From: Bacillus sp. B-jedd
Lineage (GTDB): Bacteria; Bacillota; Bacilli; Bacillales; Cytobacillaceae
Reading direction: 5' to 3'
DNA length: 64,000 bases
NCBI RefSeq assembly: GCF_000821085.1
Contig: NZ_CCXR01000002.1
Coordinates: forward strand, 153,616 to 217,615
Under the pieces are notes generated by a model, which had not been told where the DNA came from, ran no database searches, and worked only from the letters and a program-made list of their open reading frames with translations. A program made the translations under genes and the position numbers. The stretch's first letter is position 1, and every line of letters begins with the position of its first letter. Positions 9,507-18,675 of the stretch are shown piece by piece.

Positions 9507-10537
9507 ACTCCTTTATTGATCCATTCAATCGCCATATCCCTTGCGAATGGATCCTCCGTTGTTTCCGCTATTTCCTGTAAAGTTGTTTTTCCTTCAGGGA
9601 ATTTTGCCAGTGCCTGTCCAGCCTGGGACCGCACCCACCATGAACGGTCATGGAGCAAACGAATCAAATCGCCGATCCCCTCTTTAGCCTTCATCGCACC
9701 AATCAGCCTCGCCGCCATCATCCGCTCTTCCCATTTTTCGGAATGTGCGAGCGGCAAGTATGGGGCGAGATTTCCGACGTATCCAATCGATCCGATCGCC
9801 TTTAAAGCCCGGAGTTTGGCCTCGCCTTTATAGGTTTGAAAGATAGATTCCAAAAAGGGCAGAAAGCGCACTTCCCTTTTAACCCCAATCACATCCAGGA
9901 TGGCATACTGCAAATCGGGTCTTGCCTTGTGAAAGCCGAGGATAAACTGATCAAAATGCCCGCTTCCAAGCCGGACAAGGATATTTCTGCATTCAAATCC
10001 CGATAAGAAAGCATATTTTTTATTTAAATAATCGTAAAGGTTAATAAATTGGAAATTGGCGAGAATCCTCAGTATATGGGTCAACTCATCACGAGATATC
10101 CTTTTTTGTCCAAGCATCGAAAAGAGATCTTTGAGCAATGTATCCATATTGAATTTCTCAATATAATAGAGAGCATTCATTCTTGAACTCCATTTTCGGC
10201 TTCTGAGACGGACGCGATAATACTCGGTCAAGTGGAGGTTCGCCATCGATGTCAAGCTTTTCCGTTCTTCCTCCCCCTCGAGGATTTCGGAATATTTTGC
10301 CAAAAGCTCCTCCACCGCTTTTTTCTGCACCACATTATTCGGGACGAGCTTTCTGGAGACATTCCCGCCTACGATGTATTCAAATAGGATGGGGTTGTAT
10401 GTTTCTTTATATTCCTCGATTTGTTTCCGCGTTTTATTGGCGGCGGATTTCCTGATGCTTAAATAAAACAGCATGACAAATAAAATACCGATGAACAGAG
10501 CCGTCACAATGAACAGGTAAACTAATTCCCTCGCCAT
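9503..10537 (-). CDS. membrane-anchored HEAT-repeat protein
   Basis: The protein has 344 residues, one N-terminal helix (about 5-27), and a cytoplasmic part built of helical repeats. The clearest HEAT-like units are in the C-terminal half (LRALKAIGSIGYVGNLAPYLPLAHS, then MMAARLIGAMKAKEGIGDLIRLLHD, then VRSQAGQALAKF). HEAT repeats are scaffolds for protein contact and have no catalytic role. Its place between the GGDEF protein and the glycosyltransferase, with overlapping starts and stops on both sides, suggests it couples the signal to the synthase. That role is inference. Confidence 0.75.
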   Translation of the reverse strand: MARELVYLFIVTALFIGILFVMLFYLSIRKSAANKTRKQIEEYKETYNPILFEYIVGGNVSRKLVPNNVVQKKAVEELLAKYSEILEGEEERKSLTSMANLHLTEYYRVRLRSRKWSSRMNALYYIEKFNMDTLLKDLFSMLGQKRISRDELTHILRILANFQFINLYDYLNKKYAFLSGFECRNILVRLGSGHFDQFILGFHKARPDLQYAILDVIGVKREVRFLPFLESIFQTYKGEAKLRALKAIGSIGYVGNLAPYLPLAHSEKWEERMMAARLIGAMKAKEGIGDLIRLLHDRSWWVRSQAGQALAKFPEGKTTLQEIAETTEDPFARDMAIEWINKGV

Positions 10538-12150
10538 TAATTCGGCCTCTGGATAAGGACTTTGACTCTGGCTTCAAGTTCAGTTATGCTAAACGGCTTC
10601 GTGACGTAATCATCCGCCCCGAGCTGCAATGCCCTGGCAATGTCGTATTCATTCTTGCGCCCAGTCAGCATTAATACTTTTACAGCCCTGCCCGCGAAAT
10701 CCCTTCTGACTTTTTGGAGTACCTCCAACCCGTCCATGACCGGCATGACGCCATCAAGGATAAGGAAATGACTCCCTTCCTCATCAAGTCGGCCGGAATC
10801 AAAAAACTTCCTTCCATCCTCAAAGACATCGACATCCATTTCGTAATAAGGGGTGTCCAGTCCTCCAATAATTTTGCTTAGCATGGAACGGATAATGGCA
10901 TCATCGTCAATAATTGAGATATGCAGCGTTTTTTTGGAAAGGGGGTTGCCATGCTCTGCTTCGGCAATACGCGATTTCCCATTTCTCTTTGCGCTATACA
11001 TGGCCTGGTCCGCACTTTCGAGGACTGTTTCAAGGTTGATTCCTTCATCGTTTACAAGAAAGGTGCCTGCGGAGAAAGTGACTGAAAATATTTTTCCATT
11101 TTCAGTAAACGATTTTTCCTTACACTCCTTAAGAAGCCTTTCAAGAATGTTTCGGGCCTGTTTCATATCAGTATCAGGGAAAAGAATCCCGAATTCCTCT
11201 CCACCCAGCCGGAAAGAAATGTCGGAAGCGCGGATACCCTCCTTCAATGTTAAAGAGAAAGCAGCCAGGATCCTGTCTCCCGCCAAATGGCCATATTCAT
11301 CATTAATTGTTTTAAAATTATCGAGGTCAAGAATCGCGATGCAAAATGGTTTATTGGTCCTTGATAAAGCAGCTTGATTCCTTCTAAAAGCATCCTCGAG
11401 GAATCGGCGATTATACAAGCCGGTCAATTCATCCAGCAAAGCTGATTGATCAAATAATTTCTTACGCTCCAGCAGCCTTCCCACGCGGATTTTCAATTCA
11501 TCCATTTCAAGAGGTTTTTCGATAACATCATCGGCTCCCTCCCTATAAGCATCCATCCTAGCCTTCCGGTTCTGGCCCACTCCCAGCAAAACGGTAGGTA
11601 AGAATTGATTTCTATTGAGTTTGCCGAAATGCCTTAGAGCCAGTATGGCATCCCCATCGTTGTCAATGACGATGCAATCAGGTTTTATATCAAGCTGGCT
11701 TCGGGCCGCTTTTTCATAGCTAGTATAAGCAATGGCAATCCAACCGTTCTCCTCCATTGCATCCCTAATATGGACGAGGAGACCGACATCCTCACTAATA
11801 ATTTGAATCAGCGGGACATTCCTGTCCGTACATTCCTTTTCCTCATCAATAATCGCCTCGTAATTATACGTCATTGAAGATAGCTCCAGCAGATAATCTC
11901 GAAGCGCCTTAGCACTCCATTGTCTGCTGCCGCCTTCTTCAACACCATCCATCAGCCTGCCTGACAGGTTTGATAATGGCATAAGGCCGACAGTGCCAGC
12001 CGTTCCTTTTATGGAATGCAAGAATTGATACAATTCGCCTTCTGTCGGCAAAACTGCATCCTGTATGTCGAACCAGTCAGACAATTGGTTCTTTATTCTC
12101 TTCAATAGCATTTTTTCAAATTTTTTTATCTCCACTTTGACCAGCTCCAT
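10537..12150 (-). CDS. HPt - receiver-like - GGDEF - receiver protein (diguanylate cyclase)
   Basis: First gene of the operon, 537 residues, soluble. An N-terminal HPt domain has His45 in LHSIKGTAG. A degenerate receiver (about 113-228) follows, then a GGDEF domain with an intact GGEEF active site at 316-320 and an RxxD inhibitory site (RASD, 307-310) exactly five residues upstream. The C-terminal receiver has Asp466 in LILDGVMP. It should make cyclic di-GMP, with product inhibition, under phosphorelay control. HPt and receivers in one chain with a cyclase is unusual and fits a relay with the hybrid kinase encoded at the operon's other end. The stop codon shares one base with the next start. 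Confidence 0.88.
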   Translation of the reverse strand: MELVKVEIKKFEKMLLKRIKNQLSDWFDIQDAVLPTEGELYQFLHSIKGTAGTVGLMPLSNLSGRLMDGVEEGGSRQWSAKALRDYLLELSSMTYNYEAIIDEEKECTDRNVPLIQIISEDVGLLVHIRDAMEENGWIAIAYTSYEKAARSQLDIKPDCIVIDNDGDAILALRHFGKLNRNQFLPTVLLGVGQNRKARMDAYREGADDVIEKPLEMDELKIRVGRLLERKKLFDQSALLDELTGLYNRRFLEDAFRRNQAALSRTNKPFCIAILDLDNFKTINDEYGHLAGDRILAAFSLTLKEGIRASDISFRLGGEEFGILFPDTDMKQARNILERLLKECKEKSFTENGKIFSVTFSAGTFLVNDEGINLETVLESADQAMYSAKRNGKSRIAEAEHGNPLSKKTLHISIIDDDAIIRSMLSKIIGGLDTPYYEMDVDVFEDGRKFFDSGRLDEEGSHFLILDGVMPVMDGLEVLQKVRRDFAGRAVKVLMLTGRKNEYDIARALQLGADDYVTKPFSITELEARVKVLIQRPN

Positions 12151-12378
12151 CAGTCCCCGGGGAAAAACCCGATTGGTGTCAGTTTATAGCGAAATACCTA
12201 TTCTATTAGTTTAGTAGGTCTCCACCTTGGAAACAACTTTTCCCATAAAGAATGAGTCTAAAGTATGGGCAATTTTGTGAACATAAAAAGGACTTTCCTT
12301 TCAATTACCCAGTTAGACCGGATTAAACATTTAATTTGCGGGGAATCGTTTAATAAAACGTCAATTTCGGAGGAATTT

Positions 12379-12993
12379 ATGGAGTACATGGATAGAGAAA
12401 TGTCAGGGCAGGAATTCACTCTCCTTACCCGGCCCTTTTTTGAACAGCCAACATTGGAACTTGCCCGATCTCTGCTCGGCTGCATTTTGGCAAAAGAAAC
12501 ATCCGAAGGGCTGGCGGCGGGGTATATCGTTGAGACTGAAGCATACATCGGCCCGGGAGACCGTGCCGCCCACAGTTATATGAACCGAAGGACAAAACGC
12601 ACAGAGATCATGTTCGGGGAATCGGGGCTTGTCTATACGTATGTTATGCACACGCACTGCCTCGTTAATGTTGTCAGCGGCGGGCTAGGCAATCCTGAGG
12701 CGGTCTTAATCAGGGCGGTCGAACCGGTTTACGGGGAGACATTCATGCATAACCGGAGAGGGGTTGCCGAAACAGTGAAACTGACAAGCGGGCCAGGGAA
12801 ATTGACAAAGGCGCTCGGCATTACGATAGATGACTATGGAAGGTCATTTACTGAACCTCCCCTTTTTATCGCAAAAGGATACTTGCCAGAAGCCATTTCC
12901 GAGGGTCCGCGGATTGGAATTGGCAATTCGGGTGAGGCCAAAGATTATCCGTGGCGGTTCTGGATCACCGGCAACCGTTTCGTTTCAAGGTGA
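12379..12993 (+). CDS. DNA-3-methyladenine glycosylase (MPG/AAG family)
   Basis: Base-excision repair glycosylase that removes alkylated purines such as 3-methyladenine. The protein is 204 residues long, usual for the bacterial AAG fold. Recognisable segments are LARSLLGC, the catalytic IVETEAYIGPGDRAAHS, the RTEIMFGE..GLVYTYVMHTHCLVNVV block, and the EAVLIRAVEP block. GGAGGAA at 12369-12375 precedes three possible in-frame ATGs (12379, 12388 and 12400). I took the first, though its spacing is short. It diverges from the GGDEF operon and ends at a shared hairpin. B. subtilis has a homologue, YxlJ. Confidence 0.88.
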   Translation: MEYMDREMSGQEFTLLTRPFFEQPTLELARSLLGCILAKETSEGLAAGYIVETEAYIGPGDRAAHSYMNRRTKRTEIMFGESGLVYTYVMHTHCLVNVVSGGLGNPEAVLIRAVEPVYGETFMHNRRGVAETVKLTSGPGKLTKALGITIDDYGRSFTEPPLFIAKGYLPEAISEGPRIGIGNSGEAKDYPWRFWITGNRFVSR

Positions 12994-13011
12994 TTTCCTT
13001 TTAAATTAGAA

Positions 13012-13043
13012 AGAGCCGGCATGGGAGCCGGCTCTTATCTTTT
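13012..13043 (+). terminator. bidirectional terminator between the glycosylase gene and cdd
   Basis: AGAGCCGGC and GCCGGCTCT form a perfect 9-bp stem with a 6-base loop. The plus strand continues TATCTTTT and the minus strand TTTCTAATTT. It lies between two convergent genes and can serve both. Confidence 0.8.
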
Positions 13044-13053
13044 GAAAATATGA

Positions 13054-13642
<589 letters not shown>

Positions 13643-13666
13643 TATACGCCCTCTTCACTGGTCATA

Positions 13667-14341
13667 TTAGTATGAATCGCTTGAAGTTTCACCTTTTACG
13701 ATGGCCACGCCGGAGCTTGCTCCGATTCTTGTCGCTCCTGCTTCAATCATATTAAGTGCATCCTCACGGCTCCTGACTCCCCCGGATGCTTTAACACCGA
13801 TGTCTGGGCCGACCGTTTCCCTCATTAAGCGGATATCCTCGACAGTTGCTCCGCCAGTCGAAAAACCGGTGGATGTTTTCACAAAATCGGCTCCTGCTTT
13901 AACAGCAAGTTCACATGCCTTCACCTTTTCTTCATCCGAAAGCAAGGAAGTCTCGATAATGACTTTCGTCAGTGCCTTGCCTTTTGCGGCATCGACAACG
14001 GCCCTGATATCGCGTTCGGCCAGCTCTTCATTGCCGTCCTTCAAAGCTCCGATATTGATGACCATATCCACTTCTGTGGCGCCATTTTCAATTGCGTTTT
14101 TTGTTTCGAAAGCCTTGGTTTCCGGTGTGCTTGCGCCGAGCGGGAACCCAATCACTGTGCAGACTTTCACTTCTGGAGCATCCTTCAGCAATTCGGCAGC
14201 TGTTTTCACCCAGACAGGATTCACGCAGACCGATGCGAATTTATATTGCTTCGCCTCTTGAGCAAGCTTTTCAATTTCAGCTTTTGTGGCATTTGCTTTC
14301 AATATTGTATGATCAATCATCCTTGCAACTGTTTGAGACAT
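13667..14341 (-). CDS. deoC: deoxyribose-phosphate aldolase
   Basis: It cleaves 2-deoxyribose 5-phosphate to acetaldehyde and glyceraldehyde 3-phosphate, allowing growth on deoxynucleosides. The 224-residue class I aldolase shows the Schiff-base Lys155 in [11 protein letters not shown], the proton-relay Asp92 in VDMVINIG, and Lys184 in GVKASGGVR, which matches the known triad. AGGAGG is well placed upstream of the ATG. The gene starts 80 bases after the deoR stop and the gap holds a putative DeoR operator and promoter, so deoxyribonucleoside-derived sugar phosphate probably induces it. Confidence 0.95.
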   Translation of the reverse strand: MSQTVARMIDHTILKANATKAEIEKLAQEAKQYKFASVCVNPVWVKTAAELLKDAPEVKVCTVIGFPLGASTPETKAFETKNAIENGATEVDMVINIGALKDGNEELAERDIRAVVDAAKGKALTKVIIETSLLSDEEKVKACELAVKAGADFVKTSTGFSTGGATVEDIRLMRETVGPDIGVKASGGVRSREDALNMIEAGATRIGASSGVAIVKGETSSDSY

Positions 14342-14371
14342 CGTAAGAACCTCCTATAAATTCCTAATTTA

Positions 14372-14401
14372 ACTATAACAAAATAGACGAACAAATGTAA
14401 A
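14372..14401 (-). promoter_or_regulatory. deoC promoter
   Basis: On the minus strand TTTACA (14401-14396) and TATAGT (14377-14372) are 18 bp apart, 31 bases upstream of the deoC start. The -35 end overlaps the proximal DeoR-like repeat, which fits repression by occlusion. Confidence 0.55.
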
Positions 14402-14420
14402 ACTATTTTTGAACAAATGT
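14389..14420 (-). promoter_or_regulatory. putative DeoR operator (two direct repeats)
   Basis: GAACAAATGT occurs twice, at 14389-14398 and 14411-14420, with starts 22 bases apart (about two helical turns), between deoR and deoC. The B. subtilis DeoR operator contains ATTGAACAAAATTT, and the second copy here matches closely (TTTGAACAAATGTTT). The sequence also approaches a LexA box but lacks the final GTTC, so DeoR is preferred. Confidence 0.6.
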
Positions 14421-15377
14421 TTAATCTTTTGAATTCCCGGATTTATCCAGCAAAAGCTGGGCTGTAAAATGGTCGGTAATAAGGACGTTCGCGTATCCGC
14501 CCTTAAGCGCGCCGAAAATACCGTCTACTTTATGCTGCCCTCCGGCCACGAGAATGGAATGTTCTTTTTCTTTCAGGTCTTCAAGATTGATGCCAAGCGT
14601 CCGTCCATTCAAACTCTCATTGCAAATCCGCCCTTCCAAGTCGAAGAAGCGTGAGCAAATGTCACCAGCGGCTCTTCCATACAGGGATTCAAGATCGCTT
14701 TCTGAAAAATAGCCAAGCTGAAAAAGGAGTGATTCCTCTTTCACCGGCCCTGTCGTAAACATCGCGATATTCGCTTCCTTGCCTAGATCAAGTATTTTTC
14801 TGATATGCCGGTCGGCTTCCATAGCCTGCTTTACTACAGGATGGTCGACGATGGCTGGCAACGGCAGGTAATGGGGAGCCGTATTGAACGCTTTTCCGAA
14901 TAAATACAGGATTTCGGAAGCGTATGTATTCGTCTCAGAATGGCTGACCCCGCCTTTCAGCTGGACAACCTTTACATCATTCACCGCCTTTTGTTTCAAT
15001 TCAACCGCTACATGGTAAAGGGTCGTTCCCCACGTTACCCCGATAGTGTCCCCATCTTTAGCGATTTCATGGAGGAAAGACGCGGCCGCTTCACCGAGGA
15101 ATGTTTTAATAATTGTTCCCTCATACTGTGGAATGGAAACAACGATGGCCTTTTTCAGACCGAACAACTCTTCAAGCGAGTCGGCCAGGCTATCCACATT
15201 CTCCATCGGGTCCTTGATTGTAATCTGGACTATCCCCTCTTCCTTAGCGGCCTGCAAGAGGCGGGAAACGGTCGGTCTGGAAACTCCAAGCACTTTTGCT
15301 ATATCATGTTGATTGTAGTCCAAAAGATAATAAAGCTTGGCCGCTTCTATAATTTTGGCCAGTTTTTCTTTTTCCAA
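14421..15377 (-). CDS. deoR: DeoR/SorC-family deoxyribonucleoside regulator
   Basis: A transcriptional repressor of 318 residues. The N-terminal helix-turn-helix reads DYNQHDIAKVLGVSRPTVSRLLQAAKEEG. The rest is a sugar-binding domain of the SorC family, with GVTWGTTLYHVA, VVQLKGGVSHSETNTYASEI and DICSRFFDLEG, very like B. subtilis DeoR. Its usual inducer is deoxyribose 5-phosphate. I place the start at the TTG at 15377 because the family begins near this point and GGGTGA precedes it. An ATG at 15392 is possible but has a poorly spaced binding site. It lies directly upstream of deoC, its expected target. Confidence 0.85.
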   Translation of the reverse strand: MEKEKLAKIIEAAKLYYLLDYNQHDIAKVLGVSRPTVSRLLQAAKEEGIVQITIKDPMENVDSLADSLEELFGLKKAIVVSIPQYEGTIIKTFLGEAAASFLHEIAKDGDTIGVTWGTTLYHVAVELKQKAVNDVKVVQLKGGVSHSETNTYASEILYLFGKAFNTAPHYLPLPAIVDHPVVKQAMEADRHIRKILDLGKEANIAMFTTGPVKEESLLFQLGYFSESDLESLYGRAAGDICSRFFDLEGRICNESLNGRTLGINLEDLKEKEHSILVAGGQHKVDGIFGALKGGYANVLITDHFTAQLLLDKSGNSKD

Positions 15378-15540
15378 ATAAATCACCCGCATCCTAGTCT
15401 TGGCTCTATTTTACCAAAAGTGAGGGCGTAAACAATTTGTTTTCCTCATAATAACCATCTTCTAGGATTCAGAAACTTAAAGGAAGGGTAAAAACTTCTG
15501 TCAAAACCGGCAAAAGCCCTGCCGTTAAATTTTCAATGAA

Positions 15541-15778
15541 GTTGATTGGAACGGAGGGGACTGACTCCGGCGGGATGGAGCGGCACGTGGAGACCCCACA
15601 GGAGCAAAGCGACGAGGAGGCTCCAAAAAGAATGCTCCTGCGCCATAGATTTTTCGGGGGAGAGAAACTTCAGCTCGTCGCAAAGCAGCACGAAGCCAAT
15701 TCATGGATGTTTCTCATGATGTTGGTGCAGGTAGATGCTTCGCCCCGCGGAAAGCATGTCCCCGGAGTGGAAATCAAC
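15541..15778 (+). repeat. Bacillaceae-type intergenic repeat, copy 1
   Basis: A 238-bp GC-rich element bounded by GTTGATTGGAACGGAGGGG and GGAGTGGAAATCAAC. Close copies occur at 22187-22550 (inverted) and 28981-29165. Homology with copy 2 extends a few bases past both ends. It fills most of the 560-base gap between deoR and the MMPL gene. I see no convincing gene in it. The internal CTGCGGG/CCCGCGG-type segments suggest folded RNA or a MITE-like mobile origin. Confidence 0.75.
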
Positions 15779-15936
15779 AATCTAGGACAACATTGCTAAA
15801 CAAATAAATAAAAAAATTATGATTTCCGAGCTTTTGTTCTCATCTTGAACATAGCGATTTGTTTAAAAATCTGGCGCAATTCGGGTTCAAATATGACAGA
15901 ATGTAATAGCGGATGTTGATAAGGGAGGTCATTGTT

Positions 15937-18120
15937 TTGGGTAAGCTCGGACAGCTTGCAGATCGGTATAAATTCGCCATTTTGGCGGCATGGGCGGCAA
16001 TCATTATTTTTTTCGCGATATTCGCCTTTAAGCTTCCTTCTGTATTAAGCGGAAATGGTTTTGAATACGAAGGTACATATAATGAGACAAGGGAAATACT
16101 TGAAAAGGATTTCGGACAGCCGGAATCCACAGTCATCCTGCTGTTTGAAAAAGAAAAAGATGTTTCTGAAAAGGAATGGCAGTCTTATTTGAAGGATACT
16201 TTTGCAAGGCTTAAAAAGTATGAGCCTGCTTCAAGCCTGACATCTCCATTGGAAATGCAAGGTATGGTAAAGGGCAACTTTGCTTATGGCGTCATTTCCT
16301 TTGATAAAGATGCAGGCAGCCTTGCTGATGAAATCCGGGAACTGAAAGGCTTTTTGAAGGATAAAAAGGGCATGACTGTCAAAATGACCGGTGAACCGGT
16401 TATCGTCAAGGATTTGAATGAGGCGAGCCAGAAGGATCTCGCCAGGGCGGAAATGATCGGCCTGCCGATTGCCCTTGTTGTCCTGATCCTGGCATTTGGC
16501 GGGCTTGTGGCGGCTTCAATTCCGCTCATTATTGGAATTGTCTCAATCCTGATGACAATGGGGATCGTCTATTTTTTCAGCCACACAACAAATTTATCTA
16601 TCTTTATTTTAAATATTGTCCCGATGATCGGGCTTGCTTTGAGTATCGATTTCGCCCTGCTGATCATTAACCGCTACAAGGAAGAATTACAGACGAAATC
16701 TGTCAGGGAAAGCCTTGAAGTAACTGTAGCAACTGCCGGCAGATCGATTATATTTTCGGCATTGTGTGTCTTTATCGGGCTGTCAGGGCTTTTATTCATC
16801 CAGATTGATATTTTCCAGAATGTCGCTCTCGGCGGAATGATTGTCGTTTTTGTCTCTGCCCTATGCGCAATCACTTTTCTTCCAGCCTTTTTGTCTTTGC
16901 TAGGCCAGAGGATTCATAAATTCACCCTCATTAAATCAGGAAAGATTAAGAAAAGTGGGTGGCATTCTTTTGCAAAAACGGTCATGAAGCATCCGATTAT
17001 TATGATGCTGGCGGCTTTCGCGATTCTGTTTGCCGGCCTCATTCCAGTGAGAGAAATGCATCTGACCATTCCGGGAACGGATTCCCTCCCGAAAAATTAC
17101 GAATCCCGTGTTGCCTATGAAACCTTCAGGAAGGAATTCCAGCCTGAAGGCAAGCGCGACTATCAAAAAATAACGATTGTTTTTGAGTCAGATGGAACCA
17201 TGAGTAATGAGAAAAATCTTGATGCGGCAAGTGAAGCTATTGCTAAGCTGGAAGACAGCACACTGGTCAAATCGATTGAATCAGTTTTCACCGCGACAGG
17301 CCTTTCGAATGGAAAAGAGATTGTCCAAGCCAAGTTTCTTTCTTCCGGTGATCAAACGGCGGCTGAAAAGTTCGCCATGGCCGAAAAGCATTTTATCCAT
17401 GATGATAAGATGCTCGTCAACGTTTTTCTTAAGACTGGCGAACACTCCGATAAGGCCCGCGAATGGGTAAGGGAATGGGCGGTCAAGGATTACGGGTTGA
17501 AAGCGTATTTTGGTGGCCATATCAAATTTGAACAGGAAATTTTTGATGAAATCTATGAAAAAGCGCCGTACGGATTAGCCTTGATTTTCATTTCAACATT
17601 TATCATTCTGATGATGGCTTTCCGTTCCATCCTTATACCGATTAAAGCCATTCTAATGAATATGCTGAGCCTCGGGGCCACCTTTGGAATTGTCGTCTAT
17701 ATATTCCAGCAGGGGCATCTTGGAATGGATCCGGTCGATATCGCCCTCATCCTGCCTGTCTTTGTTTTCTCGCTCGTCTTCGGTTTGTCAATGGACTATG
17801 AGGTATTCCTGATTTCCCGCATACAGGAGTACTATCTTGAAACCGGCGATAACAGCAAGTCAACGATTCTTGGGCTGACAACGACGAGCAAAATCATCAC
17901 CTCAGCGGCCGCTATAATGATTGTCGTAACCGGCGCTTTTGCCTTCACTGGCGTAATGCCTGTAAAGCAGCTTGGTGTCGGGATCGCGATTGCGATTTTT
18001 ATCGATGCCACGCTCATCAGGATGGTGCTCGTCCCCTCATTGATGAAGCTGCTCGGCGACTGGAACTGGTGGTTTTTCGGGCATGGAAAGAAGAGAGTGG
18101 ATTTGAAAAGCGGAGAGTGA
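15937..18120 (+). CDS. MMPL/RND-family membrane transporter (YdfJ-like)
   Basis: A 727-residue protein with the two-fold RND layout: a first helix near residue 20, an extracytoplasmic domain (about 40-165), a block of five or six helices (about 175-330), then a repeat of this order with a second external domain (about 370-545) and a final helix block (about 550-715). The MMPL hallmarks are SIDFALLIINRYKEE and SMDYEVFLISRIQE, each after a helix. Relatives export lipids, siderophores or drugs; the substrate is unknown. The TTG start at 15937 has GGGAGG eight bases upstream, which is better than the ATG at 15913. Confidence 0.88.
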   Translation: MGKLGQLADRYKFAILAAWAAIIIFFAIFAFKLPSVLSGNGFEYEGTYNETREILEKDFGQPESTVILLFEKEKDVSEKEWQSYLKDTFARLKKYEPASSLTSPLEMQGMVKGNFAYGVISFDKDAGSLADEIRELKGFLKDKKGMTVKMTGEPVIVKDLNEASQKDLARAEMIGLPIALVVLILAFGGLVAASIPLIIGIVSILMTMGIVYFFSHTTNLSIFILNIVPMIGLALSIDFALLIINRYKEELQTKSVRESLEVTVATAGRSIIFSALCVFIGLSGLLFIQIDIFQNVALGGMIVVFVSALCAITFLPAFLSLLGQRIHKFTLIKSGKIKKSGWHSFAKTVMKHPIIMMLAAFAILFAGLIPVREMHLTIPGTDSLPKNYESRVAYETFRKEFQPEGKRDYQKITIVFESDGTMSNEKNLDAASEAIAKLEDSTLVKSIESVFTATGLSNGKEIVQAKFLSSGDQTAAEKFAMAEKHFIHDDKMLVNVFLKTGEHSDKAREWVREWAVKDYGLKAYFGGHIKFEQEIFDEIYEKAPYGLALIFISTFIILMMAFRSILIPIKAILMNMLSLGATFGIVVYIFQQGHLGMDPVDIALILPVFVFSLVFGLSMDYEVFLISRIQEYYLETGDNSKSTILGLTTTSKIITSAAAIMIVVTGAFAFTGVMPVKQLGVGIAIAIFIDATLIRMVLVPSLMKLLGDWNWWFFGHGKKRVDLKSGE

Positions 18121-18159
18121 GTTGTAATCCCTTCAGCTTGAGGAATAATTGTTAAATAG

Positions 18160-18187
18160 AGCCTGCCACCCTTGAAGGCGGCAGGCT
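18160..18187. terminator. hairpin between convergent MMPL and cupin genes
   Basis: AGCCTGCC and GGCAGGCT form an 8-bp stem between two convergent stop codons. Neither side has a strong T run, so it may be a weak bidirectional terminator. Confidence 0.5.
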
Positions 18188-18195
18188 CGTTGCTG

Positions 18196-18537
18196 TTAAA
18201 TATCCTTAGCGTATTCCGGGGATGGAACTTTGCTTAAGATGACATATAGGCTGACCGGTTCGTCACCGCTGTTATTGAAAGCGAGCGTTTCTTCCCCGGC
18301 GCAATGGATGACATCATTTTCCTGTACATCCTGCTCTGTTCCATCAATGATGAATGTGCCTTTGCCTGAAAGCACCAACAGATAAACTTCCGTGCCCGGA
18401 TGCTTATGCGGCGGCAGTTGCTGGCCAGGGTTAAAGTTCAGGACAAAGGCGGTGCTTTCACCTTTTTTAAAAATAATCCGCTTCGTAAATCTTTCTTCAT
18501 TCAACTCAATATAAGATAACAGTGACTGTTTTTCCAT
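18196..18537 (-). CDS. small single-domain cupin protein
   Basis: A protein of 113 residues with one cupin barrel. Motif 1 is visible as PGQQLPPHKHPGTEVYLLVLSG, with the His-x-His and Glu metal ligands. Motif 2 is reduced (ENDVIHCAGEETLAFNNSG). Small cupins of this type bind a metal and act as dioxygenases, isomerases or sensors, and the function cannot be told. The promoter carries a Fur-box-like sequence between the -35 and -10 elements, suggesting iron-responsive expression. It is monocistronic, between hairpins on both sides. Confidence 0.8.
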   Translation of the reverse strand: MEKQSLLSYIELNEERFTKRIIFKKGESTAFVLNFNPGQQLPPHKHPGTEVYLLVLSGKGTFIIDGTEQDVQENDVIHCAGEETLAFNNSGDEPVSLYVILSKVPSPEYAKDI

Positions 18538-18579
18538 CTAATGATCCCTCCATTTTTATGCTTTGCTATTCTTATATCC

Positions 18580-18608
18580 ATTATAAATGATAATAATTTT
18601 CATTTAAG
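18580..18608 (-). promoter_or_regulatory. Fur-box-like operator inside the cupin promoter
   Basis: At 18588-18602 the sequence TGATAATAATTTTCA matches the 7-1-7 Fur consensus TGATAATNATTATCA except for one base. On the minus strand a perfect TATAAT (18585-18580) lies immediately downstream and a weak -35 (CTTAAA, 18608-18603) upstream at 17 bp, so the box fills the spacer. Confidence 0.6.
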
Positions 18609-18631
18609 TGAGCCCCATCACGCTGAATATA

Positions 18632-18663
18632 TAAAAAACGGGGCATTAAAAAACATTGCCCCG
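18632..18663 (-). terminator. terminator of the 2-oxoacid:ferredoxin oxidoreductase operon
   Basis: On the minus strand CGGGGCA and TGCCCCG form the stem, followed by TTTTTTATA. It begins 13 bases after the gamma-subunit stop codon. Confidence 0.8.
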
Positions 18664-18675
18664 CCTTTTTAATTC

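Noticed and set aside
14389..14422. LexA boxes upstream of deoC
   Set aside because: GAACAAATGTTT and GAACAAATGTAA lack the closing GTTC, and the site lies between deoR and deoC and resembles the DeoR operator.
15536..15799. An 87-codon frame in the gap between deoR and the MMPL gene
   Set aside because: It lies entirely in intergenic repeat copy 1, which is present elsewhere with changes that do not preserve the frame.
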